A DNA stretch of 64,000 nucleotides from an uncultured Pelagibacteraceae bacterium (GCA_902581585.1 CACHPB010000006.1:1-64000), one strand, 5' to 3'; shown: positions 17,691-27,823, counted from the stretch's first letter. Numbers and translations: made by a program. The notes: generated from the sequence alone by a model not told the origin.

Positions 17691-19761
17691 TGTCATTAAT
17701 CACAGCTACTTTATCATATAATTTAATAAGCTTATTGTAATTTTTTATTTTGATATTGTTTTTTTCAATTTTTTTAACTTCTTTTTCAGCAACTTTGAAT
17801 AGATCTTCGTGCTGAATAGGATCAGCTAAGTTATATTTTTTTAAACCGCTCTGTTTAAATCCTAAAATATCACCATATCCTCTTATTTTTAAATCTTCCT
17901 CAGCAATTTTAAAACCATCATTAGAGTTTTTTAGTATTGTAATTCTTTTTCGAGCATTTTCACTTAGTCCTGCCTTAAACATCAATATACAAGTTGACTC
18001 TTTGTTGCCTCTGCCTACACGACCTCTTAGCTGATGTAGTTGAGATAATCCATATTTATTTGAATTTTCAATGACAATTACATTTGCATTGGGAAAATCA
18101 ATTCCAACTTCTATTACTGTAGTCGAAACTAATATATCAATATTTCTGTCATTAAACTTTTTTAATACATTATCTTTTTCTTCTTTACCCATCGCTCCAT
18201 GAATTATATCAACTTTATTTTTAAAAATTTTACTCAAATATTTATATTTTTCTGTTGCAGATTGATGATCCATTTTTTTTGATTCATTTATCAAGGGACA
18301 AACCCAAAATACTTGATTTTTTTTTGATATTTCACCTTTAATAAAATTAATAACTTCATTAATTTTTGTTTCGTTTTTACTGTATGTTTTTATCGGCTGT
18401 CTATTTTTTGGTTTAGATTTAATTAAAGAAATATCCATATCTCCATAAATTGTCATCATCATTGTTCTCGGTATAGGTGTAGCTGACATTACTAGTACAT
18501 CGCAATCTTTACCTCCTTTATCTGAAAGTTTTTTTCTTTGATATACACCAAATTTATGTTGTTCATCTATGATTATTAATCCTAAATTAAAATAAGTAAT
18601 TTTTTCTTGGAAGAGAGAATGTGTGCCAATTAAAATATCAATCTTATTATTTGAAAGATCTTTTAGAATTTTTTTTCTTTTTTTATACTCCGTTTTTCCA
18701 GTTAATATTTCAGGATTACAATAATCATTAAAATTTTCTAATATAAACTTATAATGTTGAATGGCTAATATTTCAGTTGGTGCCATTATTGCAGCTTGAT
18801 AGCCAGCCCTTATGGAATTTAAAGCTGATATTATAGCGACTATTGTTTTTCCTGACCCCACATCTCCTTGTACTAATCTAAACATTTTTTGTTTAGACTC
18901 CATATCTTTATTGATATTTTTCAATGCAGATATTTGGTCATCCGTAAGTTTGAATTTTAAATTATTGATTATTTTATCTTGATATTTGGAGTCTAAAATT
19001 TTATTTTTTTTTTTAATTTTTTTAATTCTACTTCTTATATCTGAAGAAAGTAAAAAATTTGCAAAAATCTCATCAAACACAAGTCTTCTGAAATATTTTG
19101 TATCTTTAACTTTTGAGATTTCTTCCTTATGAATTTTAATAACACAATCTTTCCATGATACGTTATCAAACAAATTAGATATTTCTTTTGGTAACCACTC
19201 ATCTAAATCAGGTAAATTTTGAAAAATATTATTTATTATTTTTTTATATTTATTCAATGTTAAACCTTCAGCTAGGCTATATTTATTTTCATCATCTGTT
19301 AGCACTGAGCTATTTGAATTTATCAGTTTTGGATTAACAAATTGAAATTTATTTCTAAAATTATTTGCTTTACCATTAATTATGATCTCTTCATTTAAAG
19401 GCAGTAGTTTTCTTATATACCCCTCATAACTATTAAAAAAAACACAATCTATTTTTACGCCATTTTTTTCACATATGACTTTATTAGGTAAATTTCTAAT
19501 CCTTGGAAAATTATATTTAATGGGTTTTACTTTAATGTTGTAATTCTTGCCTATTTGTAAATCTTCAATCTCTGTATCTTCAGCTGTTTCAATTTTTGAT
19601 ACTGGTAAATGCCACAATAGATCAAAAATTGTAAATATTTTTTTTTTATTAAATGATTTTAATGTTTTTTTGCCAACACCTTTAATTATATCAATGGGTG
19701 ACAATAAATATTCAAAATTACTCATTAAATATATATATATGTTTATAAGCAATGAATTCAA
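17683..19761 (-). CDS. recG: ATP-dependent DNA helicase RecG
   Basis: Branch-migrating helicase that remodels stalled replication forks and Holliday junctions. The 692-residue reading frame contains the N-terminal wedge OB-fold, Walker A GDVGSGKT, the DEQHKFGV box, SATPIPRT and the RGRVGRG motif. The first 12 residues (an Ile/Tyr-rich stretch) are unlike the family, so the start is more likely the next ATG at 19725, giving MSNFEYLLSPI. That start also removes a 10-base overlap with the divergent sdhE. Confidence 0.95.
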   Translation of the reverse strand: MNSLLINIYIYLMSNFEYLLSPIDIIKGVGKKTLKSFNKKKIFTIFDLLWHLPVSKIETAEDTEIEDLQIGKNYNIKVKPIKYNFPRIRNLPNKVICEKNGVKIDCVFFNSYEGYIRKLLPLNEEIIINGKANNFRNKFQFVNPKLINSNSSVLTDDENKYSLAEGLTLNKYKKIINNIFQNLPDLDEWLPKEISNLFDNVSWKDCVIKIHKEEISKVKDTKYFRRLVFDEIFANFLLSSDIRSRIKKIKKKNKILDSKYQDKIINNLKFKLTDDQISALKNINKDMESKQKMFRLVQGDVGSGKTIVAIISALNSIRAGYQAAIMAPTEILAIQHYKFILENFNDYCNPEILTGKTEYKKRKKILKDLSNNKIDILIGTHSLFQEKITYFNLGLIIIDEQHKFGVYQRKKLSDKGGKDCDVLVMSATPIPRTMMMTIYGDMDISLIKSKPKNRQPIKTYSKNETKINEVINFIKGEISKKNQVFWVCPLINESKKMDHQSATEKYKYLSKIFKNKVDIIHGAMGKEEKDNVLKKFNDRNIDILVSTTVIEVGIDFPNANVIVIENSNKYGLSQLHQLRGRVGRGNKESTCILMFKAGLSENARKRITILKNSNDGFKIAEEDLKIRGYGDILGFKQSGLKKYNLADPIQHEDLFKVAEKEVKKIEKNNIKIKNYNKLIKLYDKVAVINDTI

Positions 19762-19997
19762 ATAAACAAAATTTAATTAATAAAATTATTTATAGATCTC
19801 AATATAGAGGTACAAAAGAAATGGACATTTTTGTAAGTAGTTTTGTTAAATCTATTATTGATTCATTATCAATAGATGATTTAAAAGATTTAGATTTATT
19901 AGTTAACATGAATGACGAAGATATTTCTAAAATTTCAATTAATAAAATGAGCTTTAAAAATAAAAAAATATTAAAATTATTGATTGATTTTAAATAG
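19752..19997 (+). CDS. sdhE: FAD assembly factor SdhE
   Basis: Small helical protein that promotes covalent FAD attachment to succinate dehydrogenase subunit A. The 81-residue protein has IIYRSQYRGTKEMDIFVSSF, matching the conserved RSxxRGxxExD motif with the RG pair needed for flavinylation. It sits head to head with recG, an arrangement seen in many alphaproteobacteria. The stop codon is one base from the 3' end of the convergent tRNA-Ser. Confidence 0.88.
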   Translation: MNSNKQNLINKIIYRSQYRGTKEMDIFVSSFVKSIIDSLSIDDLKDLDLLVNMNDEDISKISINKMSFKNKKILKLLIDFK

Positions 19998-19998
19998 A

Positions 19999-20088
19999 TG
20001 GCGGAGAGACTGGGATTCGAACCCAGGAAAGAGTTGCCCCTTTGTCGGTTTTCAAGACCGATGCTTTCAACCGCTCAGCCATCTCTCC
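19999..20088 (-). tRNA. tRNA-Ser (anticodon TGA)
   Basis: A class II tRNA of 90 bases with encoded CCA. The acceptor GGAGAGA pairs with TCTCTCC, the anticodon stem TCGGT/ACCGA closes the loop CTTGAAA with anticodon TGA (plus-strand 20052-20054), and a long variable arm precedes a normal T arm GGTTCGAATCC. These features are diagnostic of tRNA-Ser. Confidence 0.97.
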
Positions 20089-20137
20089 GTGTGCAAGGTT
20101 TTATTATTATTAATATATATTTCAAGAATAAAATGAC

Positions 20138-20153
20138 TTAAGTAGTAACTTAA
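20138..20153. repeat. Short inverted repeat upstream of rarD
   Basis: TTAAGT, four bases, ACTTAA: a perfect 6-base inverted repeat between tRNA-Ser and rarD. It could be an operator or mark a weak hairpin, but in such AT-rich DNA it may be chance. Confidence 0.25.
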
Positions 20154-20172
20154 ACTATTCAATTAATAAAAA

Positions 20173-21054
20173 ATGAACAAAAAAAAATTTAATAAAGGTG
20201 TTTTGCTTACATCCTTTGGTTCTTTTTGGTGGGGTTTTTTTGGTGTTATATATTTCAAATATATTTCTTTTGCAGGACATGTGGAAGTGTTAATTCATCG
20301 AAGTGTTTGGACAGCATTTGTACTATTAATTACTACTTTTTTATTTTCTAAGTGGAGTATTTTTAAAAAAATTCTTAGAGATAAAAAAAAAATATTTACT
20401 CTTTTTATCTCTGGGTTTTTAATTTTTGTTAATTGGGGTGTTTGGATTTATGCAGTGAGTGAAGATAAAATAATAGAAGCTAGCTTTGGCTATTTTATAA
20501 TGCCTATAATAAGTGTTTTTCTAGGTAATTTTTTTTTTAAAGAACCTGTTACAAAAAAAGGAAAGATTTCAATATTTTTAGTAATTTTTTCAGTTAGTTA
20601 CTTACTGATATTAGATTTTAATTCAATTCCATGGGTGGGGTTAATTGTAGCCTTCAGTTGGAGTTTTTATAATCTTTTAAGAAAAAAAATTAATGTTGAA
20701 ACAGACATAGGTCTTCTTGTAGAAAGTTTGTATATTCTTCCTTTTGTATTAGTCGCCTTTTATTTTATAAGTATTAATAATTTTAATGATTTCAGTTTAT
20801 CAAATCCTTCTTTGATTCCACTTTTAATGCTAGCAGGACCAATGACAGTGATTCCTCTTTTTCTTTATGTAAGGGGTGTTGAATTAGCAGGATTAGGTCC
20901 AGCTGGTATGATTTTTTATATTACACCTACTTTGCAATTTATACTTGGTTTTTTCATCTATAATGAGCAATTTAATATAAATCAGTTAGTTAGTTTTATT
21001 TTAATATGGATTGCTGTATTCATATACTTGAAAGATATTTATGAAAAAAATTAA
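20173..21054 (+). CDS. rarD: RarD family EamA-type permease
   Basis: A 293-residue drug/metabolite-superfamily membrane protein with about ten helices. The N-terminus GVLLTSFGSFWWGFFGVIYF and the middle HRSVWT segment match RarD. RarD was named for chloramphenicol sensitivity, but the natural substrate is not established. The gene starts an operon-like run, overlapping the next gene by 14 bases. Confidence 0.85.
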   Translation: MNKKKFNKGVLLTSFGSFWWGFFGVIYFKYISFAGHVEVLIHRSVWTAFVLLITTFLFSKWSIFKKILRDKKKIFTLFISGFLIFVNWGVWIYAVSEDKIIEASFGYFIMPIISVFLGNFFFKEPVTKKGKISIFLVIFSVSYLLILDFNSIPWVGLIVAFSWSFYNLLRKKINVETDIGLLVESLYILPFVLVAFYFISINNFNDFSLSNPSLIPLLMLAGPMTVIPLFLYVRGVELAGLGPAGMIFYITPTLQFILGFFIYNEQFNINQLVSFILIWIAVFIYLKDIYEKN

Positions 21055-22039
21055 AGTTTATATTTTTTTTCTTATTTTTAACTTACATTTTAACGCTTAT
21101 GCTAGTGATGCTGAATTTAACGAGTGGAAGAAAAAATTTCAATTAATTGCTTTAGAACGAGGCGTAAGTTTAAACACAATTAAAAATACTGTTGGGAAAT
21201 CTATTTTTTTAAAAGATGTTATAAAATTTGACAGATACCAACCAGAATTTTATGAGGATACTAAAACATATATTTCAAAGAGAACTAATAGTAAAAAAAT
21301 AAACTCTGGAGTAAAAGTTTACAACAAAAATAAAAAAGTAGTTGATAAAATTACCAAAGAATTTTCTGTTGATAAGAACTTGCTTTTGTCTCTTATGGGA
21401 ATCGAAACAAATTTTGGTAACTATTTAGGAAAAATGGATATAGTTTCATCTTTGGCAACTTTGAGTTATGATAAAAGGAGAAGTGAATTTTTTACCTCAG
21501 AACTTATAACTCTTTTAATCTTGTTTGATAATGGAACTATAAATCCAAATAATTATTTAGGATCGTGGGCTGGAGCATTTGGGAATTTCCAATTTATGCC
21601 TTCTACTATTAAAAATTATGCAATTGATTATGATAAAGATAAAACTATAAATTTAAAAAACATCGAAGATTCATTTGCATCTGCTGCTAATTATTTAAAT
21701 AAAATGGGGTGGAATAATAATACACCATGTTTTTACAAAGTTGACCTTAAGATTGAAACGCCCCGTAAATATCTAAATACATCCGCAAAAAAAATTAAAC
21801 ATAAAAATAAAATATCCTATTTGAAAAAGTATATAAAAAATAATGAATTTTTAAATGATTTTGATAATTTGCAAGCGGCACTAGTAACCCCTGATTATGA
21901 TATTATCCCAGATGCAAAAAAATTAACTCCTGCTTATGTAGTTTTTGATAATTATGAATTAATTTTAAAATGGAATAGATCCTTAAGATTTGCACTAGCC
22001 GTTTGTACATTGAAAAGTAAGTTTAAAAATGCAATTTAA
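21041..22039 (+). CDS. Lytic murein transglycosylase, MltB family
   Basis: Cleaves peptidoglycan glycan strands with formation of 1,6-anhydro-MurNAc. The 332-residue protein has a signal peptide (residues 1-22, ending AYAS) without a lipobox Cys, then the MltB-type catalytic region with the Glu in LMGIETNFGNYLG and SWAGAFGNFQFMPST. A calcium-loop-like stretch DYDKDKTINL follows. It overlaps the next lipoprotein gene by 11 bases; both fit a wall-remodelling operon with dacA. Confidence 0.9.
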   Translation: MKKIKVYIFFLIFNLHFNAYASDAEFNEWKKKFQLIALERGVSLNTIKNTVGKSIFLKDVIKFDRYQPEFYEDTKTYISKRTNSKKINSGVKVYNKNKKVVDKITKEFSVDKNLLLSLMGIETNFGNYLGKMDIVSSLATLSYDKRRSEFFTSELITLLILFDNGTINPNNYLGSWAGAFGNFQFMPSTIKNYAIDYDKDKTINLKNIEDSFASAANYLNKMGWNNNTPCFYKVDLKIETPRKYLNTSAKKIKHKNKISYLKKYIKNNEFLNDFDNLQAALVTPDYDIIPDAKKLTPAYVVFDNYELILKWNRSLRFALAVCTLKSKFKNAI

Positions 22040-22853
22040 ATATATTTTATATCTTTTATTTTTATCTCTATTTGCTTGTGAACATCATTCTTCAAATATT
22101 AATATTAAGAATAAACCTGAAGAAGCAAAATCCATAGTTAAAAAAAAAGAAATTAAAGAAATACAAAAAATTGAAAAAGAAGAATTAGTTAATATTGTTT
22201 ACTCTAACAAAGGATTTGCTTTAATACATGGCGATGATTCAAACAGTACATTAGAATATGAATTAGATGATACATCTATTAATATATTAAGTCCTAATTT
22301 ACCCAATGGAACACCAGTTAGAATAACAAATATAATTAATGGTAAATCCTTATTAACTGTTGTTAAAAATAAAACTGTTTTACCTATCTATTACAATTCA
22401 GTAATTACAAATAGAATTGTAAGTGAATTATCAATAAATCCTAGCGAACCTTATGTTTATATTGAAACTATCAATTCTAATAAATTATATGTTGCAAATG
22501 ATGTAAAAACATTTGATGAAGAAAAAGAAGTGGCTAATAAAGCTCCGGTTGATGATATATTGGTTCAGAACATAAGCCTGGAAACTGAAAAAAAAGTATC
22601 TAAGACTGAAAATTTTGTAACAAATTTTAATTACATTATTAAATTTGCTGATTTATATTTTGAAGATTCTGCTATTATGTTAAAAAATAGGTTATTTGAG
22701 GAGTATAAAATTGAAGATATTTTAATCAAAAAGTTGTCACAAAATAATTTTAGAGTTTATAAAGGACCTTATGAAGATTTTGAAAAATTAAAGAAAGGAT
22801 TTAATAATATCGAAAATCTTGACTTTGATAGTATTGAAATAATTAAATTATGA
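22029..22853 (+). CDS. Degenerate RlpA-like lipoprotein with SPOR domain
   Basis: A 274-residue lipoprotein: signal and lipobox LFAC (Cys at about 17), a Lys/Glu-rich linker, a middle domain and a C-terminal SPOR domain (about 197-272) that should bind denuded glycan at the division septum. The middle domain keeps LPNGTPVRITNIINGKSLLTVV, like RlpA's LPxGTxVRVTNxxNGR, but the NDRGPF catalytic segment is replaced by KNKTVLPIYYNS and the upstream TAAH motif is missing. So it may bind but not cleave. Position between mltB and dacA supports the RlpA relation. Confidence 0.7.
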   Translation: MQFKYILYLLFLSLFACEHHSSNINIKNKPEEAKSIVKKKEIKEIQKIEKEELVNIVYSNKGFALIHGDDSNSTLEYELDDTSINILSPNLPNGTPVRITNIINGKSLLTVVKNKTVLPIYYNSVITNRIVSELSINPSEPYVYIETINSNKLYVANDVKTFDEEKEVANKAPVDDILVQNISLETEKKVSKTENFVTNFNYIIKFADLYFEDSAIMLKNRLFEEYKIEDILIKKLSQNNFRVYKGPYEDFEKLKKGFNNIENLDFDSIEIIKL

Positions 22854-24004
22854 GAATTAAAAATTTATCGTTAATTTTAATAATTTTTGTATTCTTAATA
22901 AAGCCAGTTTTTGCTAACTTTGACGTAAATGCGAGAACTGCTATTGTACAAGATTATTTGTCTGGCAAGATTTTGTTTGAAAAAGATGCTGATGCACAAA
23001 TATTTCCAGCATCAATGACAAAAATTATGACCTCAATTATAGCTTTTGATCTACTTAAAAGTGGTGAATTGTCTTTAGACGATAAATTCTTTGTTTCAGA
23101 AAAAGCCTGGAGATTGTCTCAATCAGGTTATTCTTCAATGTTTATTATGGTTGGAGATGAAATAACTGTAGAAAATTTGTTAAGAGGTATCATTGTTTCA
23201 TCAGGAAATGATGCTTGTATTGCTCTTGCAGAGGGTATCGCGGGGACAGAAGAGGAATTTGCAATTATGATGACTGAAAAAGCAAGAGAAATTGGTATGG
23301 AAAATACTAATTTTTCAAACTCATCAGGAATTAATGATCCAGACAATTTATCAACAGTTAGAGATATATTAATCATGTCTAATTACTTAATAAAAAATTA
23401 TCCAAACTACTATGAGTATTACAAAGAAACTGAATTTACATGGGAAAGAACTGGTGGAGATCCAATTAAACAAAATAATCGTAATTCTTTGCTTTATAAA
23501 AATATTGGTGTTGACGGAATAAAGACAGGCTATCTTGCATATGAAAAATATTCGCTCGCCTCAACAATTAAAAGAAATGATAGAAGAATAATTGCTGTCG
23601 GTAGCGGGTTTGAATCAAAAAATTCAAGATCAAAAGAGTCACTTAAATTATTAACATATGGATTAACTAACTTTGACACAATTAATATTGCTAAAAAAGA
23701 CCAAATATTTGATGAACTTGAAGTATGGCAAGGGACTCAAAAAACAGTTAAATCTTATATTAATGAAGACGTTTATCAAACTATCCCAAAAGCAAAAAAA
23801 AAATATTTAAAAATTTCAATAGATTATAAAGGACCGTTAAAAGCTCCAATATTAAAAAATGACATAATTGGTAAGGTTAAAATTACCTATAAAGATGAAC
23901 AAATAGGAGAATTTGATTTATTAGCTTTTGAAAATGTAAAAAGACAAAATATATTTTCTAGATTTATTTCCTCTATAAATTTCTTAATCTGGGGCGATGT
24001 CTAA
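22850..24004 (+). CDS. dacA: D-alanyl-D-alanine carboxypeptidase (PBP5/6 type)
   Basis: Trims the terminal D-Ala from peptidoglycan stem peptides in the periplasm. The 384-residue protein has a signal peptide (residues 1-23), the active-site SMTK, the second motif SSGND (S-x-N class), and IKTGY. The beta-rich C-terminal domain follows, and the last residues (FLIWGDV) form a short hydrophobic anchor. It overlaps both neighbours by a few bases in the wall/replication operon. Confidence 0.95.
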   Translation: MRIKNLSLILIIFVFLIKPVFANFDVNARTAIVQDYLSGKILFEKDADAQIFPASMTKIMTSIIAFDLLKSGELSLDDKFFVSEKAWRLSQSGYSSMFIMVGDEITVENLLRGIIVSSGNDACIALAEGIAGTEEEFAIMMTEKAREIGMENTNFSNSSGINDPDNLSTVRDILIMSNYLIKNYPNYYEYYKETEFTWERTGGDPIKQNNRNSLLYKNIGVDGIKTGYLAYEKYSLASTIKRNDRRIIAVGSGFESKNSRSKESLKLLTYGLTNFDTINIAKKDQIFDELEVWQGTQKTVKSYINEDVYQTIPKAKKKYLKISIDYKGPLKAPILKNDIIGKVKITYKDEQIGEFDLLAFENVKRQNIFSRFISSINFLIWGDV

Positions 24005-24617
24005 AAACCCTATAATAGTCTTCGAAGGTATCGAGGCTTCTGGAAAATCTACCAGCCTAAAAAAATCTATTAAATATTTAAAAAAAAACAAAATTAAATA
24101 TATTAGTTTTAGAGAACCTGGTGGAACTAATCTTTCTGAAAAATTAAGACAATTAATGTTAAACAAAAAATCAAAATTAAATAATAAAACTGATTTATTT
24201 TTACTTATGGCATCAAGATCAGAAAATTTTGATAAAATTTTAAAAGAGAATTATAAAAAAAAAGTTATATTGATTGATAGGTTTATAGACTCGACACTGG
24301 CATATCAACATTATGGTATGGGATTAGATAAAAATTTAATTTTAAGAATGAACAATTTTTTATTAGGTAATTTTAAACCAAATTTTACCTTCTTAAGCGT
24401 TGTAAATAAAAAAAATATGCTTAAGAGACTTAAATCGAGGAAAAATAAAAATAAATATGATAATTTTAATTATAATTTTTATAATAAAGTTCAAAAAGGA
24501 TTTTTAAATATTGCGCTTAAAAATAGATCAAAATACCTAATACTAGATAGCAATAAGGATAGTTTAAAAATTATTGAAAATAAATTAATTAGCAAAATAA
24601 AAAAAATTTTAAAATAA
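23997..24617 (+). CDS. tmk: Thymidylate kinase
   Basis: Phosphorylates dTMP to dTDP for DNA synthesis. The 206-residue protein starts with the P-loop FEGIEASGKST, then REPGGTNLSEKLR and the DRFIDSTLAYQ motif. The Lys-rich LID region (SRKNKNKYDNF) is shorter and more basic than usual. It is next to holB, the normal tmk-holB pair, with no gap. Confidence 0.95.
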   Translation: MSKNPIIVFEGIEASGKSTSLKKSIKYLKKNKIKYISFREPGGTNLSEKLRQLMLNKKSKLNNKTDLFLLMASRSENFDKILKENYKKKVILIDRFIDSTLAYQHYGMGLDKNLILRMNNFLLGNFKPNFTFLSVVNKKNMLKRLKSRKNKNKYDNFNYNFYNKVQKGFLNIALKNRSKYLILDSNKDSLKIIENKLISKIKKILK

Positions 24618-25538
24618 ATGAACAAAACAAGTAAACTTTTCGGTCATAAAACTCTGTTTAGTAATTTAATTTATTTGGATCAAATAGAAAAATTCCCGAA
24701 TAAGATTTTATTAAATGGTCCTAAAGGCATAGGTAAAAAACTTTTAGTAAATCATCTTTTAAATTACCTTTATTCTAAAAATAATGAACAATTTTATGAT
24801 TTAAAGAATAATGAATATAAAATAAATGATAGCCTATCTTTACTTATTTCCAATAATTCTCATCCTAATATTTTCAAAATTCAGAAAAAAAAGGATAAAA
24901 AAATAATTGATATTGATCAAATTAGAGAGATGATACAGTTTACCAATCAAACTTCTTTTAATAACGAAAGGAAATTTATAATAATTGAGGACATAAACTT
25001 ATTAGGTATTAATTCTGCAAATGCCCTATTAAAATCTATCGAGGAACCTAATAATAAAACACATTATATTTTAATAAATAATTCTCAATTTAAAATTTTA
25101 GATACAATTAAATCAAGATGTTTAGAATTTAAATTAAGTTTAAATAATTCAGAAGTAATTGAGATTGTGAATTATAATTTTAATAGTAATAAGTATAATG
25201 ATATAAACTTAGACTTTGTAAACAATTATAATTCTCCATCATTTTTAATATTATTGGTAAATTTTCTAGAAACTAATAAATTATCTATAAAAGATTGCAA
25301 TATTGAAAATTTATTAGCCTATATTATTAAAAATAAACTCTATATATCTGATGAATTTATTAAAGAATATATGAATTTATTTATTGAACTTTTTTTCTAC
25401 AAAAATATAAATAATTCAAAGAATATTTCATTCAAAATCAAAAAATATTTTTATCTAAAACTTTCTTTTGTTAAAAAATATAATTTAGATTTTGAATCAT
25501 TTTTTCTAGAATTTAATGATAAATTATTAAGTGAATAA
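24618..25538 (+). CDS. holB: DNA polymerase III subunit delta prime
   Basis: Clamp-loader subunit that helps open the beta clamp. The 306-residue protein has a RuvB-like AAA+ fold beginning GHKTLFSNL, with GPKGIGKKLL at the Walker A position, IEDINLLGINSANALLKSIEEP and the sensor segment TIKSRC. The C-terminal half is divergent and very rich in Asn, Lys and Leu. It is between tmk and metG as in other alphaproteobacteria. Confidence 0.9.
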   Translation: MNKTSKLFGHKTLFSNLIYLDQIEKFPNKILLNGPKGIGKKLLVNHLLNYLYSKNNEQFYDLKNNEYKINDSLSLLISNNSHPNIFKIQKKKDKKIIDIDQIREMIQFTNQTSFNNERKFIIIEDINLLGINSANALLKSIEEPNNKTHYILINNSQFKILDTIKSRCLEFKLSLNNSEVIEIVNYNFNSNKYNDINLDFVNNYNSPSFLILLVNFLETNKLSIKDCNIENLLAYIIKNKLYISDEFIKEYMNLFIELFFYKNINNSKNISFKIKKYFYLKLSFVKKYNLDFESFFLEFNDKLLSE

Positions 25539-27069
25539 AAATTACTACATTACAACACCTATATATTATCCATCTGCAAAGCCTCATATGGGCCACGCAT
25601 ATTCAAGTATCATTGCTGATTTTTTTGCAAGATTAAAAAGAATACAGGGTTTTAATGTTTATTTTTTAACTGGCACTGATGAGCATGGACAGAAAATACA
25701 ACGTGCAGCTGAAGAAAAAAAAATGGATCCTTTATTGTTCTGTGATGAAATTAGTAAAACTTTTAGAGACCTTTCTGTCACACTAAACTTATCAAATAAC
25801 GATTTTATAAGAACGACAGAGTCTAGACATGCTAAATCTGTTGAAAATCTATGGAATATTCTAGAAAAAAAAGGTGAAATCTACTTATCAAAGTACTCAG
25901 GTTGGTATTCTGTCTCAGATGAAGCGTTTTACTCAGAAAGTGAAATTGAAGATTTGGATGGCTCAAAACAAGCAATCACTTCAGGATCTAAAGTAGAGTG
26001 GGTGGAGGAAGAGTCTTATTTTTTTAGATTATCCAATTGGCAAGATAGATTGATTGAATTTTATGATAAAAATCCAGATTTTATATTACCTGAAACAAGA
26101 AAAAATGAAGTTGTTAGTTTTGTTAAATCAGGATTAAAAGATCTATCTGTCAGTAGAAAATCTTTCAATTGGGGAATAAAAGTTCCTTCTAATAAAGATC
26201 ATGTTATTTATGTTTGGTTGGATGCTTTAACAAATTATTTAAGCGCTTTAAATTATCCCAATGAAAGTGATGATTTGTATAAATCTTTTTGGCCTGCAGA
26301 TCTCCATTTAATTGGTAAAGATATACTAAGATTCCATGCAATTTACTGGCCTGCCTTTTTGTTAGCTGCTGATATAAATCCACCAAAAAGAGTATTTGGT
26401 CATGGATGGATACTCTCAGGAGATGAAAAAATGTCAAAATCTAAAGGTAATATTTTAGACCCGCTTGAAATTATAGATACTTATGGTTTAGATCCTTTAA
26501 GATATTATTTAATTAAAGAAGTTTCATTCGGTAACGATGGAAATATTTCACAGGAAAAATTAGAGTCATGTATAAATAGTGATTTAGCCAATAATTATGG
26601 AAATCTGTGCCAAAGAGTTTTGGCTTTTTGTGATAAAAATTCTAATTTTAAAGTACCTGAAAATTATACTTTTAATGAAGATGATAAATTGATCTTAGAT
26701 CAATACACTAAACATTATGAAAATTTAATTAAATATTCTGATAATCAGGATGTAAATTTATATATAAATTTTATTGTTGAACAGTTGTTTGCTGCAAATA
26801 AGTATTTTAATGATCAGGAACCTTGGAAAAAAAAGAATGATAAATTAAGAATGAATACTATTATCTATGTTGCATTGGAGCTTATAAGAAAAGTCACTAT
26901 ATTACTATATCCAATAATACCAAGTTCTTCTCTCAAAGTATTAGAAGTATTTGATATAAAGGAAGATAAAATTTATTTTGAGACAATTAGGAATAATAAT
27001 TATTTAAGGAAAGGTCTTAAATTAAGTAAATTAGATATATTATTCAAAAAGATTGAAAAACATGATTGA
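25531..27069 (+). CDS. metG: Methionine--tRNA ligase
   Basis: Class I synthetase charging initiator and elongator tRNA-Met. The 512-residue protein uses a GTG start inside the end of holB, giving the expected N-terminus YYITTPIYYPSAKPHMGHAY with the HIGH-type motif HMGH. The KMSKS loop reads KMSKSKGN. It is the short form without the C-terminal tRNA-binding dimer domain and without a cysteine zinc knuckle, both normal for the alphaproteobacterial type. Confidence 0.96.
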   Translation: MNKNYYITTPIYYPSAKPHMGHAYSSIIADFFARLKRIQGFNVYFLTGTDEHGQKIQRAAEEKKMDPLLFCDEISKTFRDLSVTLNLSNNDFIRTTESRHAKSVENLWNILEKKGEIYLSKYSGWYSVSDEAFYSESEIEDLDGSKQAITSGSKVEWVEEESYFFRLSNWQDRLIEFYDKNPDFILPETRKNEVVSFVKSGLKDLSVSRKSFNWGIKVPSNKDHVIYVWLDALTNYLSALNYPNESDDLYKSFWPADLHLIGKDILRFHAIYWPAFLLAADINPPKRVFGHGWILSGDEKMSKSKGNILDPLEIIDTYGLDPLRYYLIKEVSFGNDGNISQEKLESCINSDLANNYGNLCQRVLAFCDKNSNFKVPENYTFNEDDKLILDQYTKHYENLIKYSDNQDVNLYINFIVEQLFAANKYFNDQEPWKKKNDKLRMNTIIYVALELIRKVTILLYPIIPSSSLKVLEVFDIKEDKIYFETIRNNNYLRKGLKLSKLDILFKKIEKHD

Positions 27070-27823
27070 TTCACATTGTCACCTAGATCACGAACCTTTA
27101 GTTCAAAATATTGAAGATATTTTGGCAAAATGCAAAAAGGAGGGTGTTCAAAAGCTATTAACAATATCAACAACATTAAATGGGTTTCCTAAAATTTTAG
27201 AGATTATAAACAAAGACGAAATGATTTTTGGAACTTTTGGTATTCATCCGCATGAAACAAACAATGATCAAGTATCAAAAGATGAAATAATTAAAAAAAT
27301 TAATACTAATAATAAAATAATTGGAGTAGGTGAGACAGGTTTAGATTTTTATTATAATAATAGTGACAAAGATAAACAAATAAGAAGCTTTAAAAATCAT
27401 ATAGATGCAGCGTTAGAATTAGATATACCTTTAATTGTACATTCTAGAAATGCAGAAGCTGAAACATATGAAATATTAAAAAATTCTAATAAGGATTTAA
27501 AAATACTCATGCATTGTTTCACAGGTTCCTCATCCTTTGCTTCTAAATTAATGGAGCTAAATTCTTATTTTTCAGCTAGTGGTATTATTACATTTAAAAA
27601 TAGTTATGATCTTCAAAATACTTTTAAAGAAATACCATTAGAAAGATTGCTAATTGAAACAGACAGTCCTTTTTTAGCACCTGAACCAATGCGAGGTAAG
27701 AAAAATGAACCATCTTTTGTGCGTTACACTTTAAAAAAATTATCACAATTGAAAAACATTGATAAAGAAAAAATGGATAAAATAACTTCTGACAATTTTA
27801 ATAGATTATTTTTTAATAAATGA
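27062..27823 (+). CDS. tatD: TatD family metal-dependent deoxyribonuclease
   Basis: Hydrolase of the amidohydrolase fold with 3'-5' nuclease activity in characterised members; the gene name is historical and unrelated to Tat function. The protein (253 residues from ATG 27062) opens MIDSHCHLDH with the metal-binding HxH, and has GVGETGLDFYY, VHSRNA, MHCFTG and ETDSPFLAPEPMRG. A TTG at 27053 would add three residues; ATG is preferred. It overlaps metG by 8 bases and the next gene by 4. Confidence 0.93.
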   Translation: MIDSHCHLDHEPLVQNIEDILAKCKKEGVQKLLTISTTLNGFPKILEIINKDEMIFGTFGIHPHETNNDQVSKDEIIKKINTNNKIIGVGETGLDFYYNNSDKDKQIRSFKNHIDAALELDIPLIVHSRNAEAETYEILKNSNKDLKILMHCFTGSSSFASKLMELNSYFSASGIITFKNSYDLQNTFKEIPLERLLIETDSPFLAPEPMRGKKNEPSFVRYTLKKLSQLKNIDKEKMDKITSDNFNRLFFNK

